A DNA stretch of 64,000 nt from Variovorax sp. PAMC 28711. GTDB taxonomy: Bacteria; Pseudomonadota; Gammaproteobacteria; Burkholderiales; Burkholderiaceae_C. Shown here in pieces: positions 1 through 9,601 of this stretch. The stretch is from assembly GCF_001577265.1 (NCBI RefSeq), contig NZ_CP014517.1, positions 3,198,501-3,262,500 of the forward strand. Reading direction: 5' to 3'. Under the pieces are notes generated by a model, which saw nothing but the letters and a program-made list of their open reading frames with translations, searched no databases and was not told where the DNA came from. Each line of letters opens with the position of its first letter. The first letter of the stretch is position 1. A program made the position numbers and the translations under genes.

Positions 1-74
1 GACGCTGCGCGGCGTCGGCGGAAATCGTCACGGTTCGGGGCGGGCCCATCGGCTCGGCGGACTTGCTGGCGACG

Positions 75-1115
75 TCAAGCGACGACGACCGCAGCGCCTT
101 CACCGCGCGCGGCGATCACGCCGATGTCGTACACCGTCTCGCCGGCGGCGCGCAAGGTGGCGGCGCAGGCGGACGCTTCGGCTGCGTCGATCACGACGAC
201 CATCCCGATCCCGTTGTTGAACGTGCGGTTCATTTCGGTGTCGTCGATGCCGGCGACTTTTTGCAGCCAGGCAAACAGCTCCGTTTGGGGCCAGCTGCCC
301 TTGACGAGCTGGGCGGCGGTGCCTTCGGGCAGCACGCGCGGGATGTTCTCCAGCAGGCCGCCGCCCGTGATGTGCGCCAACGCCTTGATCGGGTGCTTTG
401 CGAGCGCCTCCAGCACCGGCTTCACGTAAAGGCGCGTCGGCTTCATCACGGCTTGGCGAAACGGCTGGCCGTCGAGCGTGGCCGGGATATCGGCGCCTGC
501 GCGCTCGATCACCTTGCGCACCAGGCTGAAACCGTTGGAGTGCACGCCGGCCGAGGCCAGGCCGAGCACCACGTCGCCAGGCTTCACGTCCTGGCCGGTG
601 AGGATTTTCGATTTTTCGACCGCGCCGACCGCGAAGCCGGCCAGGTCGTATTCGCCGGCCGGGTACATGCCGGGCATTTCGGCGGTTTCGCCGCCGATCA
701 GCGCGCAGCCGCTCAATTCGCAGCCGCGGGCGATGCCGCCGATGACGGCCGCGGCGGTGTCCACCTCGAGCTTGCCGCAGGCAAAGTAATCGAGGAAGAA
801 AAGGGGCTCGGCGCCCTGCACCAGCACGTCGTTGACGCTCATGGCGACCAGATCGATGCCGACCGTGTCGTGCATCTGCCATTCGAAAGCCAGGCGCAGT
901 TTGGTGCCGACGCCGTCGGTGCCGCTCACCAGCACCGGTTCCTTGTAGCGCTTGGGCACCTCGAACAAGGCGCCGAAGCCGCCGATGCCGGCCAGCACGC
1001 CTTCGCGCATCGTTTTCTTCGCGAGGGGCTTGATGCGGTCGATCAGGGCATCACCGGCGTCGATGTCGACACCGGCGTCCTTGTAGCTGAGCGGAGTGGC
1101 CGAGGGAGAGGTCAT
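75..1115 (-). CDS. purM: phosphoribosylformylglycinamidine cyclo-ligase (AIR synthetase)
   Basis: Cytosolic purine biosynthesis enzyme that closes FGAM to aminoimidazole ribotide using ATP. The 346-residue product has the usual PurM length. The N-terminal [13 protein letters not shown] stretch, the glycine-rich [10 protein letters not shown] segment near residue 45, the SGTDGVGTK nucleotide-binding loop near 64 and [11 protein letters not shown] near 142 are family hallmarks. The start gives the conserved N-terminus at the expected distance. It is divergent from hda, so the roughly 130 bp between them must hold both promoters. A purM/hda neighbourhood is common in Burkholderiales. Nothing unusual is seen. 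Confidence 0.97.
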   Translation of the reverse strand: MTSPSATPLSYKDAGVDIDAGDALIDRIKPLAKKTMREGVLAGIGGFGALFEVPKRYKEPVLVSGTDGVGTKLRLAFEWQMHDTVGIDLVAMSVNDVLVQGAEPLFFLDYFACGKLEVDTAAAVIGGIARGCELSGCALIGGETAEMPGMYPAGEYDLAGFAVGAVEKSKILTGQDVKPGDVVLGLASAGVHSNGFSLVRKVIERAGADIPATLDGQPFRQAVMKPTRLYVKPVLEALAKHPIKALAHITGGGLLENIPRVLPEGTAAQLVKGSWPQTELFAWLQKVAGIDDTEMNRTFNNGIGMVVVIDAAEASACAATLRAAGETVYDIGVIAARGEGAAVVVA

Positions 1116-1244
1116 GGGCAGGCGAAAAGAGGGGAGGGAAGGGCCGAGGCAACCGAGATGCCCGGGCCGATAGAATTCGACACGATTTTAAGGGCCTCGC
1201 ATCCCCGCTTCCACGGCCCGCTTTATGAACAACTTCTTCCCCGG

Positions 1245-1931
1245 ATGAAACAGCTCGCGCTCGACATCGGCATTGCGACCGGCCCGACCTTTGCGGGCTT
1301 CTTCGCAGGCCCGAACGAGGCGGCGCTGCGGCATTTGCAAGTCTGGGTCGGCAGCACGTCGGGGCCGGCCGTGCATTCGCCGGTGCCGACGTACCTCTGG
1401 GGCGAAGGCGGTTGCGGCAAGAGCCACCTGCTCGAGTCGGTGCGCGTCGCGTTGCGCGAGCAGGGCGCCGCGGTCGGCTGGCTGCACCCGGGCCTGGCCG
1501 AGCCGCCGGAATTCGACGAACGCTGGGGCGCTGTGCTCATGGACGATGTGCACCTCTACACCGCAGTGCAGCAGCACGCGGCCTTCAACTGGTTCGTCAA
1601 CGCGCAGACCTTGCAGCGCGGCGTCGTGGCTGCCGGCGCCTTGCCGCCGGCCGATCTGGCGCTGCGTGAAGACTTGCGCACCCGGCTGGGCTGGGGCCAT
1701 GTGTTCCATCTGCACGTGCTGAGCGAGCCCGAACGCCGCGCAGTGCTGCGCCAGGCGGCGGACGCGCGCGGCGTGATGCTGTCGGACGATGTGCTCGACT
1801 ACATGCTGCACCGCTTCAGCCGCGACCTCGGAAGCCTGATGGAGCTGCTCACGCAGCTCGACGGCTTTGCCTTGCAGACGCAACGCGCGATCACCATTCC
1901 GCTGATCCGCGCGATGCTGGAAAATGAATAG
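1245..1931 (+). CDS. hda: DnaA regulatory inactivator Hda
   Basis: An AAA+ DnaA-like protein that, with the DNA-loaded sliding clamp, stimulates hydrolysis of DnaA-ATP and so limits re-initiation. The ATG at 1245 is chosen because it places the clamp-binding motif QLALDI at residues 3-8, as Hda requires. The frame is open far upstream, but that part only shadows purM. Walker A reads GEGGCGKS at residues 53-60 and a Walker B-like LMDDVHLY follows near 95. The length of 228 residues matches Hda and lacks the DnaA DNA-binding domain. It is followed by pcnB after 29 bp and is probably co-transcribed with it. Confidence 0.93.
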   Translation: MKQLALDIGIATGPTFAGFFAGPNEAALRHLQVWVGSTSGPAVHSPVPTYLWGEGGCGKSHLLESVRVALREQGAAVGWLHPGLAEPPEFDERWGAVLMDDVHLYTAVQQHAAFNWFVNAQTLQRGVVAAGALPPADLALREDLRTRLGWGHVFHLHVLSEPERRAVLRQAADARGVMLSDDVLDYMLHRFSRDLGSLMELLTQLDGFALQTQRAITIPLIRAMLENE

Positions 1932-1960
1932 GCGCCTCAACGCGCGCTCACACACAAAAA

Positions 1961-3559
1961 ATGATCAAGAATTTCATCGACAAACTGCTTGGGAAATCGC
2001 CCGAAGCGCCCCGTTTCGGCAAACGACAGGAAGTCGCAGCCTCTGTCCACGGGATCGACCCGGCACTCGTCGATGAGCGCGCCAAGAACGTCGTCACGAC
2101 CTTGCAGCAAGCCGGCTACGAGGCGTACGTGGTAGGCGGTGCGGTGCGCGACCTGCTGCTCGGCCTGCGACCGAAAGACTTCGACGTGGCGACGAACGCG
2201 ACGCCGGAGCAGGTCAAGAGCCTGTTCCGGCGCGCCTTCATCATTGGCCGGCGCTTTCGCATCGTGCACGTGGTGTACGGCCGCGGGCGCGAACACGAAG
2301 TGATCGAGGTGTCGACGTTCCGTGCCTACATGGACAACGCCGCGGCCGAACAGGTCAAGGGCAACGAGCGCACCAGCAAGGGCGAACTGGCCGGAATGAC
2401 GCACGCGGTCGATTCGAGCGGCCGCGTGCTGCGCGACAACGTCTGGGGCCCGCAGGACGAGGACGCCGCACGCCGCGACTTCACTGTGAACGCGATGTAC
2501 TACGACCCGGCGAACCAGATCGTGGTCGATTACCACAACGGCATCCGCGACGCGAAGAAGCTCACGCTGCGCATGATCGGCGACCCCGCCACGCGCTACC
2601 GCGAAGACCCGGTGCGCATCATTCGCGCGATCCGCTTCTCGGCCAAGCTCGCCGCGCTCGGTTTCAGCATGGAGCCGAAAACCGCCGCGCCGCTCATCGA
2701 ATCGAGCAAGCTGCTGGCCGACGTGCCGCAGAGCCGGCTCTTCGACGAAATGCTCAAGCTGCTGCAAACGGGCCATGCGATCGCCACCGTCGCGCAGCTG
2801 CGCAAGCTCGGCCTGGCCAAGGGCATTTACCCGTTGCTCGACGTGGTTGTCGAGCGGGCCGACAGTCCTTTCGTCAACGCAGCGTTGCAAGACACAGACC
2901 GTCGCGTTGGCGAAGGCAAGCCAGTGGCGCCGAGCTTCCTGCTCGCCTGCGTGCTGTGGGCCGATGTGCGTGACGGCTGGGCTGCCCGCATCGAAGGACG
3001 GCACGGCCAGCGCGGCCAGCCTGCCTACCCGGCGTTGCAGGACGCGATCGACGATGTGTTCAATTCACGCATCGGCGATGTGTCGGGCCGCGGCAAGCTG
3101 GCCGCCGACATGCGCGAGATCTGGATGATGCAGCCGCGCTTCGACAAGCGCAGCGGCGCCACGCCATACAGCCTGGTCGAGCAGGCCCGCTTTCGCGCGG
3201 CCTTCGATTTCATGCGGTTGCGGGCCGACGTGGGCGAAGTGAGCGAAGCGATCGGCGAGTGGTGGCAGGAGTTCAGCACGGCCGATGACCTGCGTCGCCA
3301 GGATTTGATGGACCAGGTCCGTGACGAGCAGAAAAAGGGTCCGCGCGTGCGGGTCCGCGCGCCACAAGCGGCGACAGCGCAGCCGCCTCAGCGCGACTCC
3401 GCGGAGTCCGAAGAAGACGACGAGGTTTCGGCAGACGCCGTGGCCGTGCCGCCCGATGGGGAAGCCGCGGCGCCGCGCAAGCGCCGCCGGCGCCGGAAGC
3501 CACGCACGGGCGGTGAGGGCGGTGGACCTGACGAGGGCGGCGACGCGCCCGACGCATGA
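1961..3559 (+). CDS. pcnB: poly(A) polymerase I
   Basis: Adds 3' poly(A) tails to RNA and promotes decay. Residues about 30-190 form the class II nucleotidyltransferase head: VVGGAVRDLLLG followed by KDFDVAT supplies the catalytic aspartates, and the RFRIVHV and DFTVNAMYYD segments follow. The RNA-binding domain lies at about 190-260. The tail after about residue 450 is low-complexity, acidic and then very basic (a KRRRRRRK run), which is usual for PcnB. Length 532 aa against about 465 in E. coli; the excess is in the tail. The stop overlaps the folK start as ATGA, so the two are translationally coupled. Confidence 0.95.
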   Translation: MIKNFIDKLLGKSPEAPRFGKRQEVAASVHGIDPALVDERAKNVVTTLQQAGYEAYVVGGAVRDLLLGLRPKDFDVATNATPEQVKSLFRRAFIIGRRFRIVHVVYGRGREHEVIEVSTFRAYMDNAAAEQVKGNERTSKGELAGMTHAVDSSGRVLRDNVWGPQDEDAARRDFTVNAMYYDPANQIVVDYHNGIRDAKKLTLRMIGDPATRYREDPVRIIRAIRFSAKLAALGFSMEPKTAAPLIESSKLLADVPQSRLFDEMLKLLQTGHAIATVAQLRKLGLAKGIYPLLDVVVERADSPFVNAALQDTDRRVGEGKPVAPSFLLACVLWADVRDGWAARIEGRHGQRGQPAYPALQDAIDDVFNSRIGDVSGRGKLAADMREIWMMQPRFDKRSGATPYSLVEQARFRAAFDFMRLRADVGEVSEAIGEWWQEFSTADDLRRQDLMDQVRDEQKKGPRVRVRAPQAATAQPPQRDSAESEEDDEVSADAVAVPPDGEAAAPRKRRRRRKPRTGGEGGGPDEGGDAPDA

Positions 3560-4146
3560 ACCGGTCACCAGCCCGGCCGCAAGGCGGCGCACCCAAGCGC
3601 AAGACAGGACCTGCGACGCGCTCGCCCGGCCCGACACGCAAGTCGCCCACGGGGTCGGTGGTGCGGCGAACCAAGGAAGACTACGCGACGGTGTCCGCCT
3701 ATGTCGGTCTTGGCGCGAACCTCGGTGATGCCGCTGCCACGGTGCTGGGCGCAATGAAAACCCTCGGCCAACTGCCGAAAACGCTCGTGACCGCGCGCTC
3801 TTCGCTCTACCGCAGCGCGCCGGTCGATGCCACCGGCCCCGATTACATCAACGCCGTGGTCGCGTTGCGCACCGGGCTGGATGCAGAGCAGCTGCTCGCT
3901 GCGCTGCAACGCCTCGAATCGGAAGCGGGTCGCGAGCGGCCGTTCCCGAATGCGCCACGCACGCTCGACCTCGATCTGCTGATGTTCGCCAACACCGTGC
4001 GCAACACGCCTGAACTCACGCTGCCTCATCCACGCATGCGGGACCGCGCGTTCGTCATCAAGCCACTGGCCGAGATCGCGCCCGACAAGGTGCCCGCTGC
4101 GGCACTGGCGCGCGTTTCGAAGCAGGTCATCGAACGGATTCGCTGA
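3556..4146 (+). CDS. folK: 6-hydroxymethyl-7,8-dihydropterin pyrophosphokinase (HPPK)
   Basis: Folate pathway enzyme transferring pyrophosphate from ATP to 6-hydroxymethyl-dihydropterin. The HPPK fold starts near residue 46 with AYVGLGANLGD. The SLYRSAPV and PDYINAVVAL segments follow, then the catalytic/metal signature RTLDLDLLMF and the closing LPHPRMRDRAFVIKPLAEI. The 45 residues before the domain are a proline- and arginine-rich extension not needed for the fold. The ATG is retained because it overlaps the pcnB stop (ATGA), but internal GTG codons around 3658 and 3691 would give a normal-length HPPK. Cytosolic. Confidence 0.93.
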   Translation: MNRSPARPQGGAPKRKTGPATRSPGPTRKSPTGSVVRRTKEDYATVSAYVGLGANLGDAAATVLGAMKTLGQLPKTLVTARSSLYRSAPVDATGPDYINAVVALRTGLDAEQLLAALQRLESEAGRERPFPNAPRTLDLDLLMFANTVRNTPELTLPHPRMRDRAFVIKPLAEIAPDKVPAAALARVSKQVIERIR

Positions 4147-4251
4147 GGCGCCCTCGGGATCGCGGGCCGGTTCCGGCCCGGCCATTACACTTGCGCGGTT
4201 TTTCACGAAACTGTCACATACCTGTGGTGGTCGCGAACCCTGGAGAGCGCC

Positions 4252-4896
4252 ATGTTCGGCAAGCTGCTGCCCCGCGAGGGGAATTTTTTCGAGATGTTCA
4301 ACCAGCACGCCGAGCGCATCGTCGAGGCAGCGCGTGCGTTTGAGAACCTGGTCGCCAATTACAACGACGTGCATCTGCGGGAGCAATACAACCGCGATGT
4401 CGACAATGCCGAGCGCGCCGCCGACCGCGTGACGCACGAGGTCAACCGCGTCCTGCACAAGACCTTCATCACGCCCATCGACCGAGAGCAGATCCACAAG
4501 CTCATCAACACGATGGACGACGTGGCCGACCTGATCCAGGACTGCGCCGAGACCATGGCGCTGTACGACGTGCGGCACATGACCGAGGAAATCGTCAGGC
4601 TCACCGCGCTCAGCGTCAAATGTTGCGATCGCTTGGCGGATGCGGTGAAGTACCTCGGCAAGATCACCGACCCGGCCGTCGCCGAAGCCACGCTCAAGAC
4701 CTGCGAAGAGATCGACCGCCTGGAATCGGACGCCGACCGCGTGATGCGCAGCGCAATGAGCAAGCTCTTTCGCGAAGAGCCCGATGTGCGCGAGGTGATC
4801 AAGCTCAAGGCGATCTACGAGCTGCTCGAAACGATCACCGACAAGTGCGAAGACGTGGCCAATGTGATCGAGGGCATCATCCTCGAGAACTCCTGA
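4252..4896 (+). CDS. DUF47 family (PhoU-like) phosphate transport regulator
   Basis: An all-helical, highly charged 214-residue protein of the DUF47/PhoU-like family. Family members occur with Pit phosphate permeases and are thought to regulate them. Recognisable features are the N-terminal KLLPREGNFFEMFNQHAE segment, long amphipathic helices rich in E/D/R, and a conserved end (EEPDVREVIKLKAIYELLE, then DKCEDVANVIEGI). It lies 13 bp upstream of the pit gene on the same strand, a near-universal arrangement that supports the assignment. No promoter could be assigned with confidence. Confidence 0.92.
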   Translation: MFGKLLPREGNFFEMFNQHAERIVEAARAFENLVANYNDVHLREQYNRDVDNAERAADRVTHEVNRVLHKTFITPIDREQIHKLINTMDDVADLIQDCAETMALYDVRHMTEEIVRLTALSVKCCDRLADAVKYLGKITDPAVAEATLKTCEEIDRLESDADRVMRSAMSKLFREEPDVREVIKLKAIYELLETITDKCEDVANVIEGIILENS

Positions 4897-4909
4897 GCGG
4901 GTAGCGCAG

Positions 4910-5920
4910 ATGGCAACGGTTCAGGTCGCCCTGTGGGTGGTGGTCGTGCTGGTGGTGCTGGCGATCCTGTTCGACTTCATGAACGGATTCCACGATGCGG
5001 CGAACTCGATCGCGACGGTGGTCTCGACCGGCGTGCTCAAACCCGGCCAGGCGGTGGTGTTCGCCGCCTTCTTCAATCTCATCGCGATCTTCGTGTTCCA
5101 CCTGAGCGTGGCGGCCACCGTGGGCAAAGGCATCGCCCAGCCGGGCATCGTCGATGTGCACGTGGTGTTCGGCGCTCTCATCGGCGCGATCAGCTGGAAC
5201 TTCGTCACCTGGTATTACGGCATTCCCAGCAGCTCGTCGCACGCGCTGATCGGCGGCATTGTCGGCGCAGTGATCGCCAAGGCCGGCGCCGGTGCGCTGG
5301 TGGCATCGGGCATCTGGAAGACGGTCGCGTTCATCTTCGTGTCGCCGCTGCTGGGTTTTCTGCTCGGTTCGTTCATGATGATCCTGGTGGCCTGGGTGTT
5401 CCGGCGCTCGACGCCGTCCCGCGTCGACCGCTGGTTTCGCCGGCTGCAGCTGGTGTCTGCAGGCGCCTACAGCCTCGGGCATGGCGGCAACGATGCGCAG
5501 AAGACCATCGGCATCATCTGGATGCTGCTGATCGCGACCGGCTATGCGTCGGCCGCCGACGCGGCGCCGCCGCTCTGGACCATCGTGAGCTGCTACACCG
5601 CGATCGCGATGGGCACCATGTTCGGGGGCTGGCGCATCGTGAAGACGATGGGGCAGAAGATCACCAAGCTCAAGCCTGTCGGGGGTTTCTGCGCCGAGAC
5701 GGGCGGGGCGCTGACGCTGTTCCTGGCCACCGCGCTGGGCATTCCGGTGTCGACCACCCACACCATCACGGGCGCGATCGTCGGCGTCGGTTCGGTGCAG
5801 CGTGCGAGCGCGGTGCGCTGGGGCGTGGCGGGCACGATCGTCTGGGCCTGGATTTTCACGATCCCGGCCTCGGCGTTCGTGGCGGCCGTGGCCTACTGGA
5901 TCAGCCTTCAGATCTTCTAG
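4910..5920 (+). CDS. pit: Pit-family inorganic phosphate transporter
   Basis: Inner-membrane permease for low-affinity phosphate (metal phosphate) uptake. The 336-residue protein is hydrophobic with about eight to ten membrane segments. Both halves of the internal repeat carry the family signature: FDFMNGFHDAANSIATVV near residue 20 and SLGHGGNDAQKTIG near residue 190. Each is followed by an SSSH or STTHT motif (IPSSSSHALIGG near 105; IPVSTTHTITGA near 280). It is shorter than E. coli PitA (about 499 aa), as is typical of DUF47-linked Pit proteins. Expected to be co-expressed with the DUF47 gene just upstream. Confidence 0.93.
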   Translation: MATVQVALWVVVVLVVLAILFDFMNGFHDAANSIATVVSTGVLKPGQAVVFAAFFNLIAIFVFHLSVAATVGKGIAQPGIVDVHVVFGALIGAISWNFVTWYYGIPSSSSHALIGGIVGAVIAKAGAGALVASGIWKTVAFIFVSPLLGFLLGSFMMILVAWVFRRSTPSRVDRWFRRLQLVSAGAYSLGHGGNDAQKTIGIIWMLLIATGYASAADAAPPLWTIVSCYTAIAMGTMFGGWRIVKTMGQKITKLKPVGGFCAETGGALTLFLATALGIPVSTTHTITGAIVGVGSVQRASAVRWGVAGTIVWAWIFTIPASAFVAAVAYWISLQIF

Positions 5921-6027
5921 GGCGGGGCTGCGTTCAGGCCGCCTTGCTTGACGCGCGACCTATCATCCGGTGGGTCCCGGCGAAGACTGCTGCAGCCCCG
6001 CCGTGTCCCGTTCGCCGAGGAGCCTTC

Positions 6028-6734
6028 ATGACCCATTGCCTGGTGGTCGATGACGACCCGAGATCCGCGCCTCCCTACAGCTGCTGCTCGAGCGCTTCGG
6101 CATGACCGTCGCCGCGGCGTCCGACGGCCGCGAGATGCGCGCGCGCATGGCGGCCGACGCCTTCGACGTGGTCGTGCTCGACCTGATGCTGCCCGACGAG
6201 AACGGCCTCGCGCTGTGCCGCTGGGCCCAGCAAAGCCAGAACGTGCCGGTGATCATGCTGACCGCGCACGGCGACCCGGCGAGCCGGGTGCTCGGGCTGG
6301 AGATGGGTGCCGACGATTACCTGGGCAAGCCTTTCGAGCCGCGCGAGCTGGTGGCGCGCATCCACTCGGTGCTGCGGCGCATCCACAAGGGGCCGCGCGC
6401 GGCGGCGGGCGAATCGGCGTCCAGCGTGCGTTTCGACGGCTGGCGTTTCGACCGGGTGCGGCGCGAACTGACCTCGGCCAAGGGCGTCGTCGTGTCGCTG
6501 TCGCAGGCCGAGTTCCGGCTGCTGTCGGCCTTCGTCGAGCGGCCCGGCCGCGTGCTCACGCGCGACCAGCTGATCGACCTGACCCGTGCGTCCGGCGTGG
6601 AGGTCAACGACCGCAGCGTCGACCTGGCCGTGTCGCGCCTGCGCCAGAAGCTCGAGGTGCTGCCCCGGCAGCCGCGGCTGATCCGCACGCTGCGCGGCGA
6701 AGGCTATCTTTTCGACGGCGTGGTGCACCCATGA
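6028..6734 (+). pseudogene. OmpR-family response regulator, frameshifted near its start
   Basis: A receiver plus winged-helix regulator, partner of the kinase that overlaps its stop (ATGA). A GAGGAGC ribosome site precedes ATG 6028, which reads MTHCLVVDDDP and contains the acidic pocket. The rest of the receiver (EIRASLQLLLERFG and onward) is in the next frame from 6060. Restoring one G at 6059/6060 (CCG-GAG) gives a normal protein of about 236 aa with phospho-acceptor VVLDLMLPDENG, K in GADDYLGKPF, and an OmpR-type DNA-binding domain ending in RTLRGEGYLF. As written, only 6102-6734 is an open frame and it lacks the first receiver strand. Sequencing error and genuine inactivation cannot be separated here. 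Confidence 0.85.
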
Positions 6735-7857
6735 AGGCGTTGCTGCACGACACCCTGGCCCGCCGGCTGTTCCTGCTGATGTGGGTGGCGCTGGTGGCGA
6801 GCCATCTGGCGGGCTATCTCGTGGTTCATGTTTTCTACCTCGACGCCGGCCACGCGCCGACGGCGTCCGGCGTCGCCGCCATGCCCGGATTGCCGCCGAC
6901 GCCGGGCGTGCCCGCTGCGCACGACATGCCCGCCGACGCGGCGGCGCTGCCGCTCCAGGTGCTGCTGCTCGACTACGGTGTGCGCATCGCCGTGATCGCG
7001 CTGGCCGCCTGGTGGGGCTCGCGCTGGCTGGCCCGTCCGACGCGCGACCTGGTGGCCGCGGCGCAGGGTCTGGGTGGCACGCTGACCGGGCCCCCGGAAC
7101 CGGTGCTGCTCGACGAAGGCCGCGGCACGCGCGAGGTGCGCGAAGCCGCGCGGGTGTTCAACGCAATGGCGCGGCGATTGCGCGAGCAGTTCAAGGCGCG
7201 CGGCCTCATGGTGGCGGCGATCTCGCACGACCTGCGCACGCCGCTCACGCGGCTGCGCATGCGCATCGACGCGATGGACGGCGATACGGCTGCGCCGCTG
7301 CGGCGGCGCGCCGTCGAGGACATCCGCGAGATGGACCGGCTGATCGACACGGTGCTTGGCGTCTTCCGGGGCGATGCGCTCGACACGCCCGGCGCGCTGC
7401 AGGACACCGACGTCGTGGCCCTGGTGCAGTCGCTGACCGACGACTGGATCGAGCAGGGCGAGGCCGTGCATTTCGCCGCGGACAATGACGATGCCGGTGC
7501 GCAGGTGGTGCGTGCCGAACCCGCGGCGCTGCGCCGCGTGGTCGGCAACCTGGTGGGCAACGCGCTGCGCTATGCCGGCCGTGCCGAGGTGTCGGTGCGG
7601 GTCGCAGGGGCGGAGGTTCGCATCCTCGTGGAGGACGCGGCCCGGGCATCGCGCCGCAGCACCTGGATGCCGTGTTCGAGCCCTTCTTTCGGGTCGAGTC
7701 CTCGCGCAATCGCCAGACGGGCGGCACCGGCCTGGGCCTGTACATCGCGCGCGAACTGGCGCTGCGACAGGGTGCGCAGCTCTCGCTCGCGAACCGGCCG
7801 GGCGGCGGGTTGCGGGCCGAGCTGCGCTTTGTGTCGGCATCGACACACGATGCCTAA
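6731..7857 (+). pseudogene. sensor histidine kinase (EnvZ-like), frameshifted in the ATPase domain
   Basis: Membrane sensor kinase starting inside the regulator's stop codon. Two membrane segments (about residues 12-32 and 80-97) enclose a short periplasmic loop of about 45 residues rich in Ala/Pro. HAMP, an H-box (ISHDLRTPLTRLRM) and an N-box (VVGNLVGNALRYA) follow in frame. The frame is then lost at 7639/7640, where GCG-GCC should be GCG-GGC-CCG-GGC (the G1 box DAGPGI). Downstream, EPFFRVESSR and GTGLGLYIAREL continue in another frame to 7857. One missing G in a GGG run explains it. The intact product would be about 376 aa. Confidence 0.85.
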
Positions 7858-7956
7858 GGCGCAGACACAGTCGAACCCAAGAATGAAGGTTTGCCGGTCG
7901 GCCCTCGGGGCGGCCTTTCTCTTTCTTCTCTGCCGGTTCCGAACCGATCGCGTCCC

Positions 7957-8429
7957 ATGACCACCCTGAATTTCTTCCGCCCGCACTGCGCGCGTTCCTG
8001 CTCGCCACGTCCGTCACCGTTTTCTGCACGGGGGCACTCGCGCTCAGCCCCCAGGAACAGGCGAACAAGGACGTGGTCCTCGCGTTCTACGAGACGGCCA
8101 TCAACAAGAAGGACGCCGATGCCGCAGCGGCCTTCATCGGCCCCAAGTACATCCAGCACAACCCGCGTGCCGCGGACGGCGTCGAGGCGCTCAAGGGCTT
8201 CATCAACGGCTATCTGAAGAAGGCCAACCCCGCGCTCAAGGCCACGGTCCGGCGCGTGGTCGTGCAGGACGACCTCGTCGTTCTGCATGTGCAGTCGCTG
8301 GCGCAGCCCGGCGGCCCTGAGACCGCGATCGTCGACATCTTCCGCGTCGAGAACGGCAAGATCGTCGAGCACTGGGACGTCATGCAGCAGGTGCCCGAGC
8401 AGATGGCCCACGGCAACACGATGTTCTGA
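7957..8429 (+). pseudogene. exported NTF2/SnoaL-like protein, signal peptide frameshifted
   Basis: The body from 8073 (GTG) to 8429 reads as a SnoaL/NTF2-like domain of about 118 residues (FYETAINKKDADAAAAFIG, KYIQHNPRAADG, IVDIFRVENGKIVEHWDV). This fold usually serves as a ligase-free binding domain or small enzyme. The same frame upstream encodes a good signal peptide core (FLLATSVTVFCTGALA) but has no start. ATG 7957 gives MTTLNFFRP in the neighbouring frame. Restoring one G near 7982 joins them into a secreted protein of about 157 aa. No obvious ribosome site precedes 7957, so the exact start is uncertain. The function is not predicted. Confidence 0.6.
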
Positions 8430-8453
8430 CGCGCAGGTGGTGCCTGCGCGGCG

Positions 8454-8900
8454 CTACTGCGAGATCTTCCGGCCTTCCTCGACCTGGAATTCGAAGTAGC
8501 GCTGGAAGCTGAACACGATGCTGGACATCAGCACCGTGGTGCCGATCAGCAATGCGAACACGATGGCACCGATGGTGAACCAGTTGGTCTGGCCAGATGC
8601 CGCATCCGGCGCTGCGCCGGCGTTGAAGCGCGCGTTCCATTTCTCCGGGGTCATCAAGCCATAGACGATGGCCGTCAGGGCGCAGCCCGCGACAGTGAAA
8701 CCGAGCAGGGGGACCAGCACCCAGCTCCACAGGTCGTCGAGCCCGTGCTGCTTGACGCGTTCGATGCCGTACAGACCGAGTGCCGTCGGGATCGGCAACA
8801 GCCATCCCATGAGGTCGCCGAAGCCGCGCAGGTAGAAGCGATGCAGTCCGAGCGGGCCACCGATGAAGCTCAGCCAGGCGGCCAGCGTTTTATTTTTCAT
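8454..8900 (-). CDS. TM2 domain-containing membrane protein
   Basis: A 148-residue membrane protein. Residues 5-50 match the TM2 domain: AAWLSFIGGPLGLHRFYLRG, the conserved glycine/histidine/phenylalanine turn before the first helix, then a second helix. Three further hydrophobic segments follow (about 62-82, 108-130). The function of TM2 proteins in bacteria is not established. It is convergent with the NTF2-like gene (24 bp) and lies 9 bp downstream of the acetyltransferase on the same strand. Confidence 0.75.
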   Translation of the reverse strand: MKNKTLAAWLSFIGGPLGLHRFYLRGFGDLMGWLLPIPTALGLYGIERVKQHGLDDLWSWVLVPLLGFTVAGCALTAIVYGLMTPEKWNARFNAGAAPDAASGQTNWFTIGAIVFALLIGTTVLMSSIVFSFQRYFEFQVEEGRKISQ

Positions 8901-8909
8901 CGCGTCCTT

Positions 8910-9431
8910 TTACTCCGGCGCGGTATCGCTTCCCTGACCAATCACCTTGTCCATGAGCACGACATCGCGCCACTGGCCGAACTTCCAGCCGCAGTCTTTC
9001 AGGATGCCCACGTGCGAAAAACCCTGCGCGCGATGCACGCCGACGGAGCCGACGTTGGCAGAGTCGCCGATGACGGCGATGAGCTTGCGCACGCCGACGG
9101 CTTCAGCCGCTTGCGTCAACGCGGCGAGCAGCTTCGTGCCCAGCCCTTGGCCGCGTGCGGCCTCCGCCAGGTAGATGGAGTCTTCGGCCGAGTAGCGGTA
9201 GGCCGGCCGTGGCTTGAACCAGTTGCAGTAGGCGAAGCCGAGCACTTCACCGTCTTGTTCCGCCACGAGATAGGGCAGGTCTTTCGACAGCACATCGGCC
9301 CGGCGTGCGGTCATGTCGGCCAGCGTTGGCGGCTCGGTTTCGAAGGTGCCGGTGCCGTGCAGCACGTGATGCGCATAGATCGCGGTGATGGCGGCGAGGT
9401 CGTCTTCGCGACTGGGACGAATGGTGGTCAT
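8910..9431 (-). CDS. GNAT family N-acetyltransferase (phosphinothricin acetyltransferase-like)
   Basis: A cytosolic acetyl-CoA-dependent N-acetyltransferase, 173 residues. It begins IRPSREDDLAAITAIYAHHV and carries the acetyl-CoA loop around residue 95-105 (EAARGQGLGTKLLAAL, the R/Q-x-x-G-x-G/A signature). The family pattern FAYCNWFKPRPAYRYSAEDSIYL and the ending GFSHVGILKDCGWKFGQW are typical of the Pat/Bar and YncA subgroup, which act on phosphinothricin, methionine sulfoximine or related amino acids. The substrate is not deducible. Its start lies upstream of the rpsP promoter region on the opposite strand. Confidence 0.85.
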   Translation of the reverse strand: MTTIRPSREDDLAAITAIYAHHVLHGTGTFETEPPTLADMTARRADVLSKDLPYLVAEQDGEVLGFAYCNWFKPRPAYRYSAEDSIYLAEAARGQGLGTKLLAALTQAAEAVGVRKLIAVIGDSANVGSVGVHRAQGFSHVGILKDCGWKFGQWRDVVLMDKVIGQGSDTAPE

Positions 9432-9455
9432 GGGATGGGTGGCGCGAGGCCGAAA

Positions 9456-9482
9456 TTGCAGAAAAGGCTGGCGGGCTATAAT
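9456..9482 (+). promoter_or_regulatory. candidate sigma-70 promoter of the rpsP operon
   Basis: TTGCAG at 9456-9461 and a perfect TATAAT at 9477-9482, separated by 15 bp. This sits about 120 bp before rpsP and points into the rpsP-rimM-trmD genes. The spacer is slightly short, so the -35 assignment is tentative; the -10 is convincing. Confidence 0.55.
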
Positions 9483-9601
9483 CGTGGGCTTTTCAGCGTG
9501 TCGCTGGCCGGGTGGCCATGTCGCGTGTCTCGACGCTGGAAGAACACCGTGTGCAGGCCTTTGATTTCGAAATGGCTTGCTGCACCACCCAAGGATAAAT
9601 C

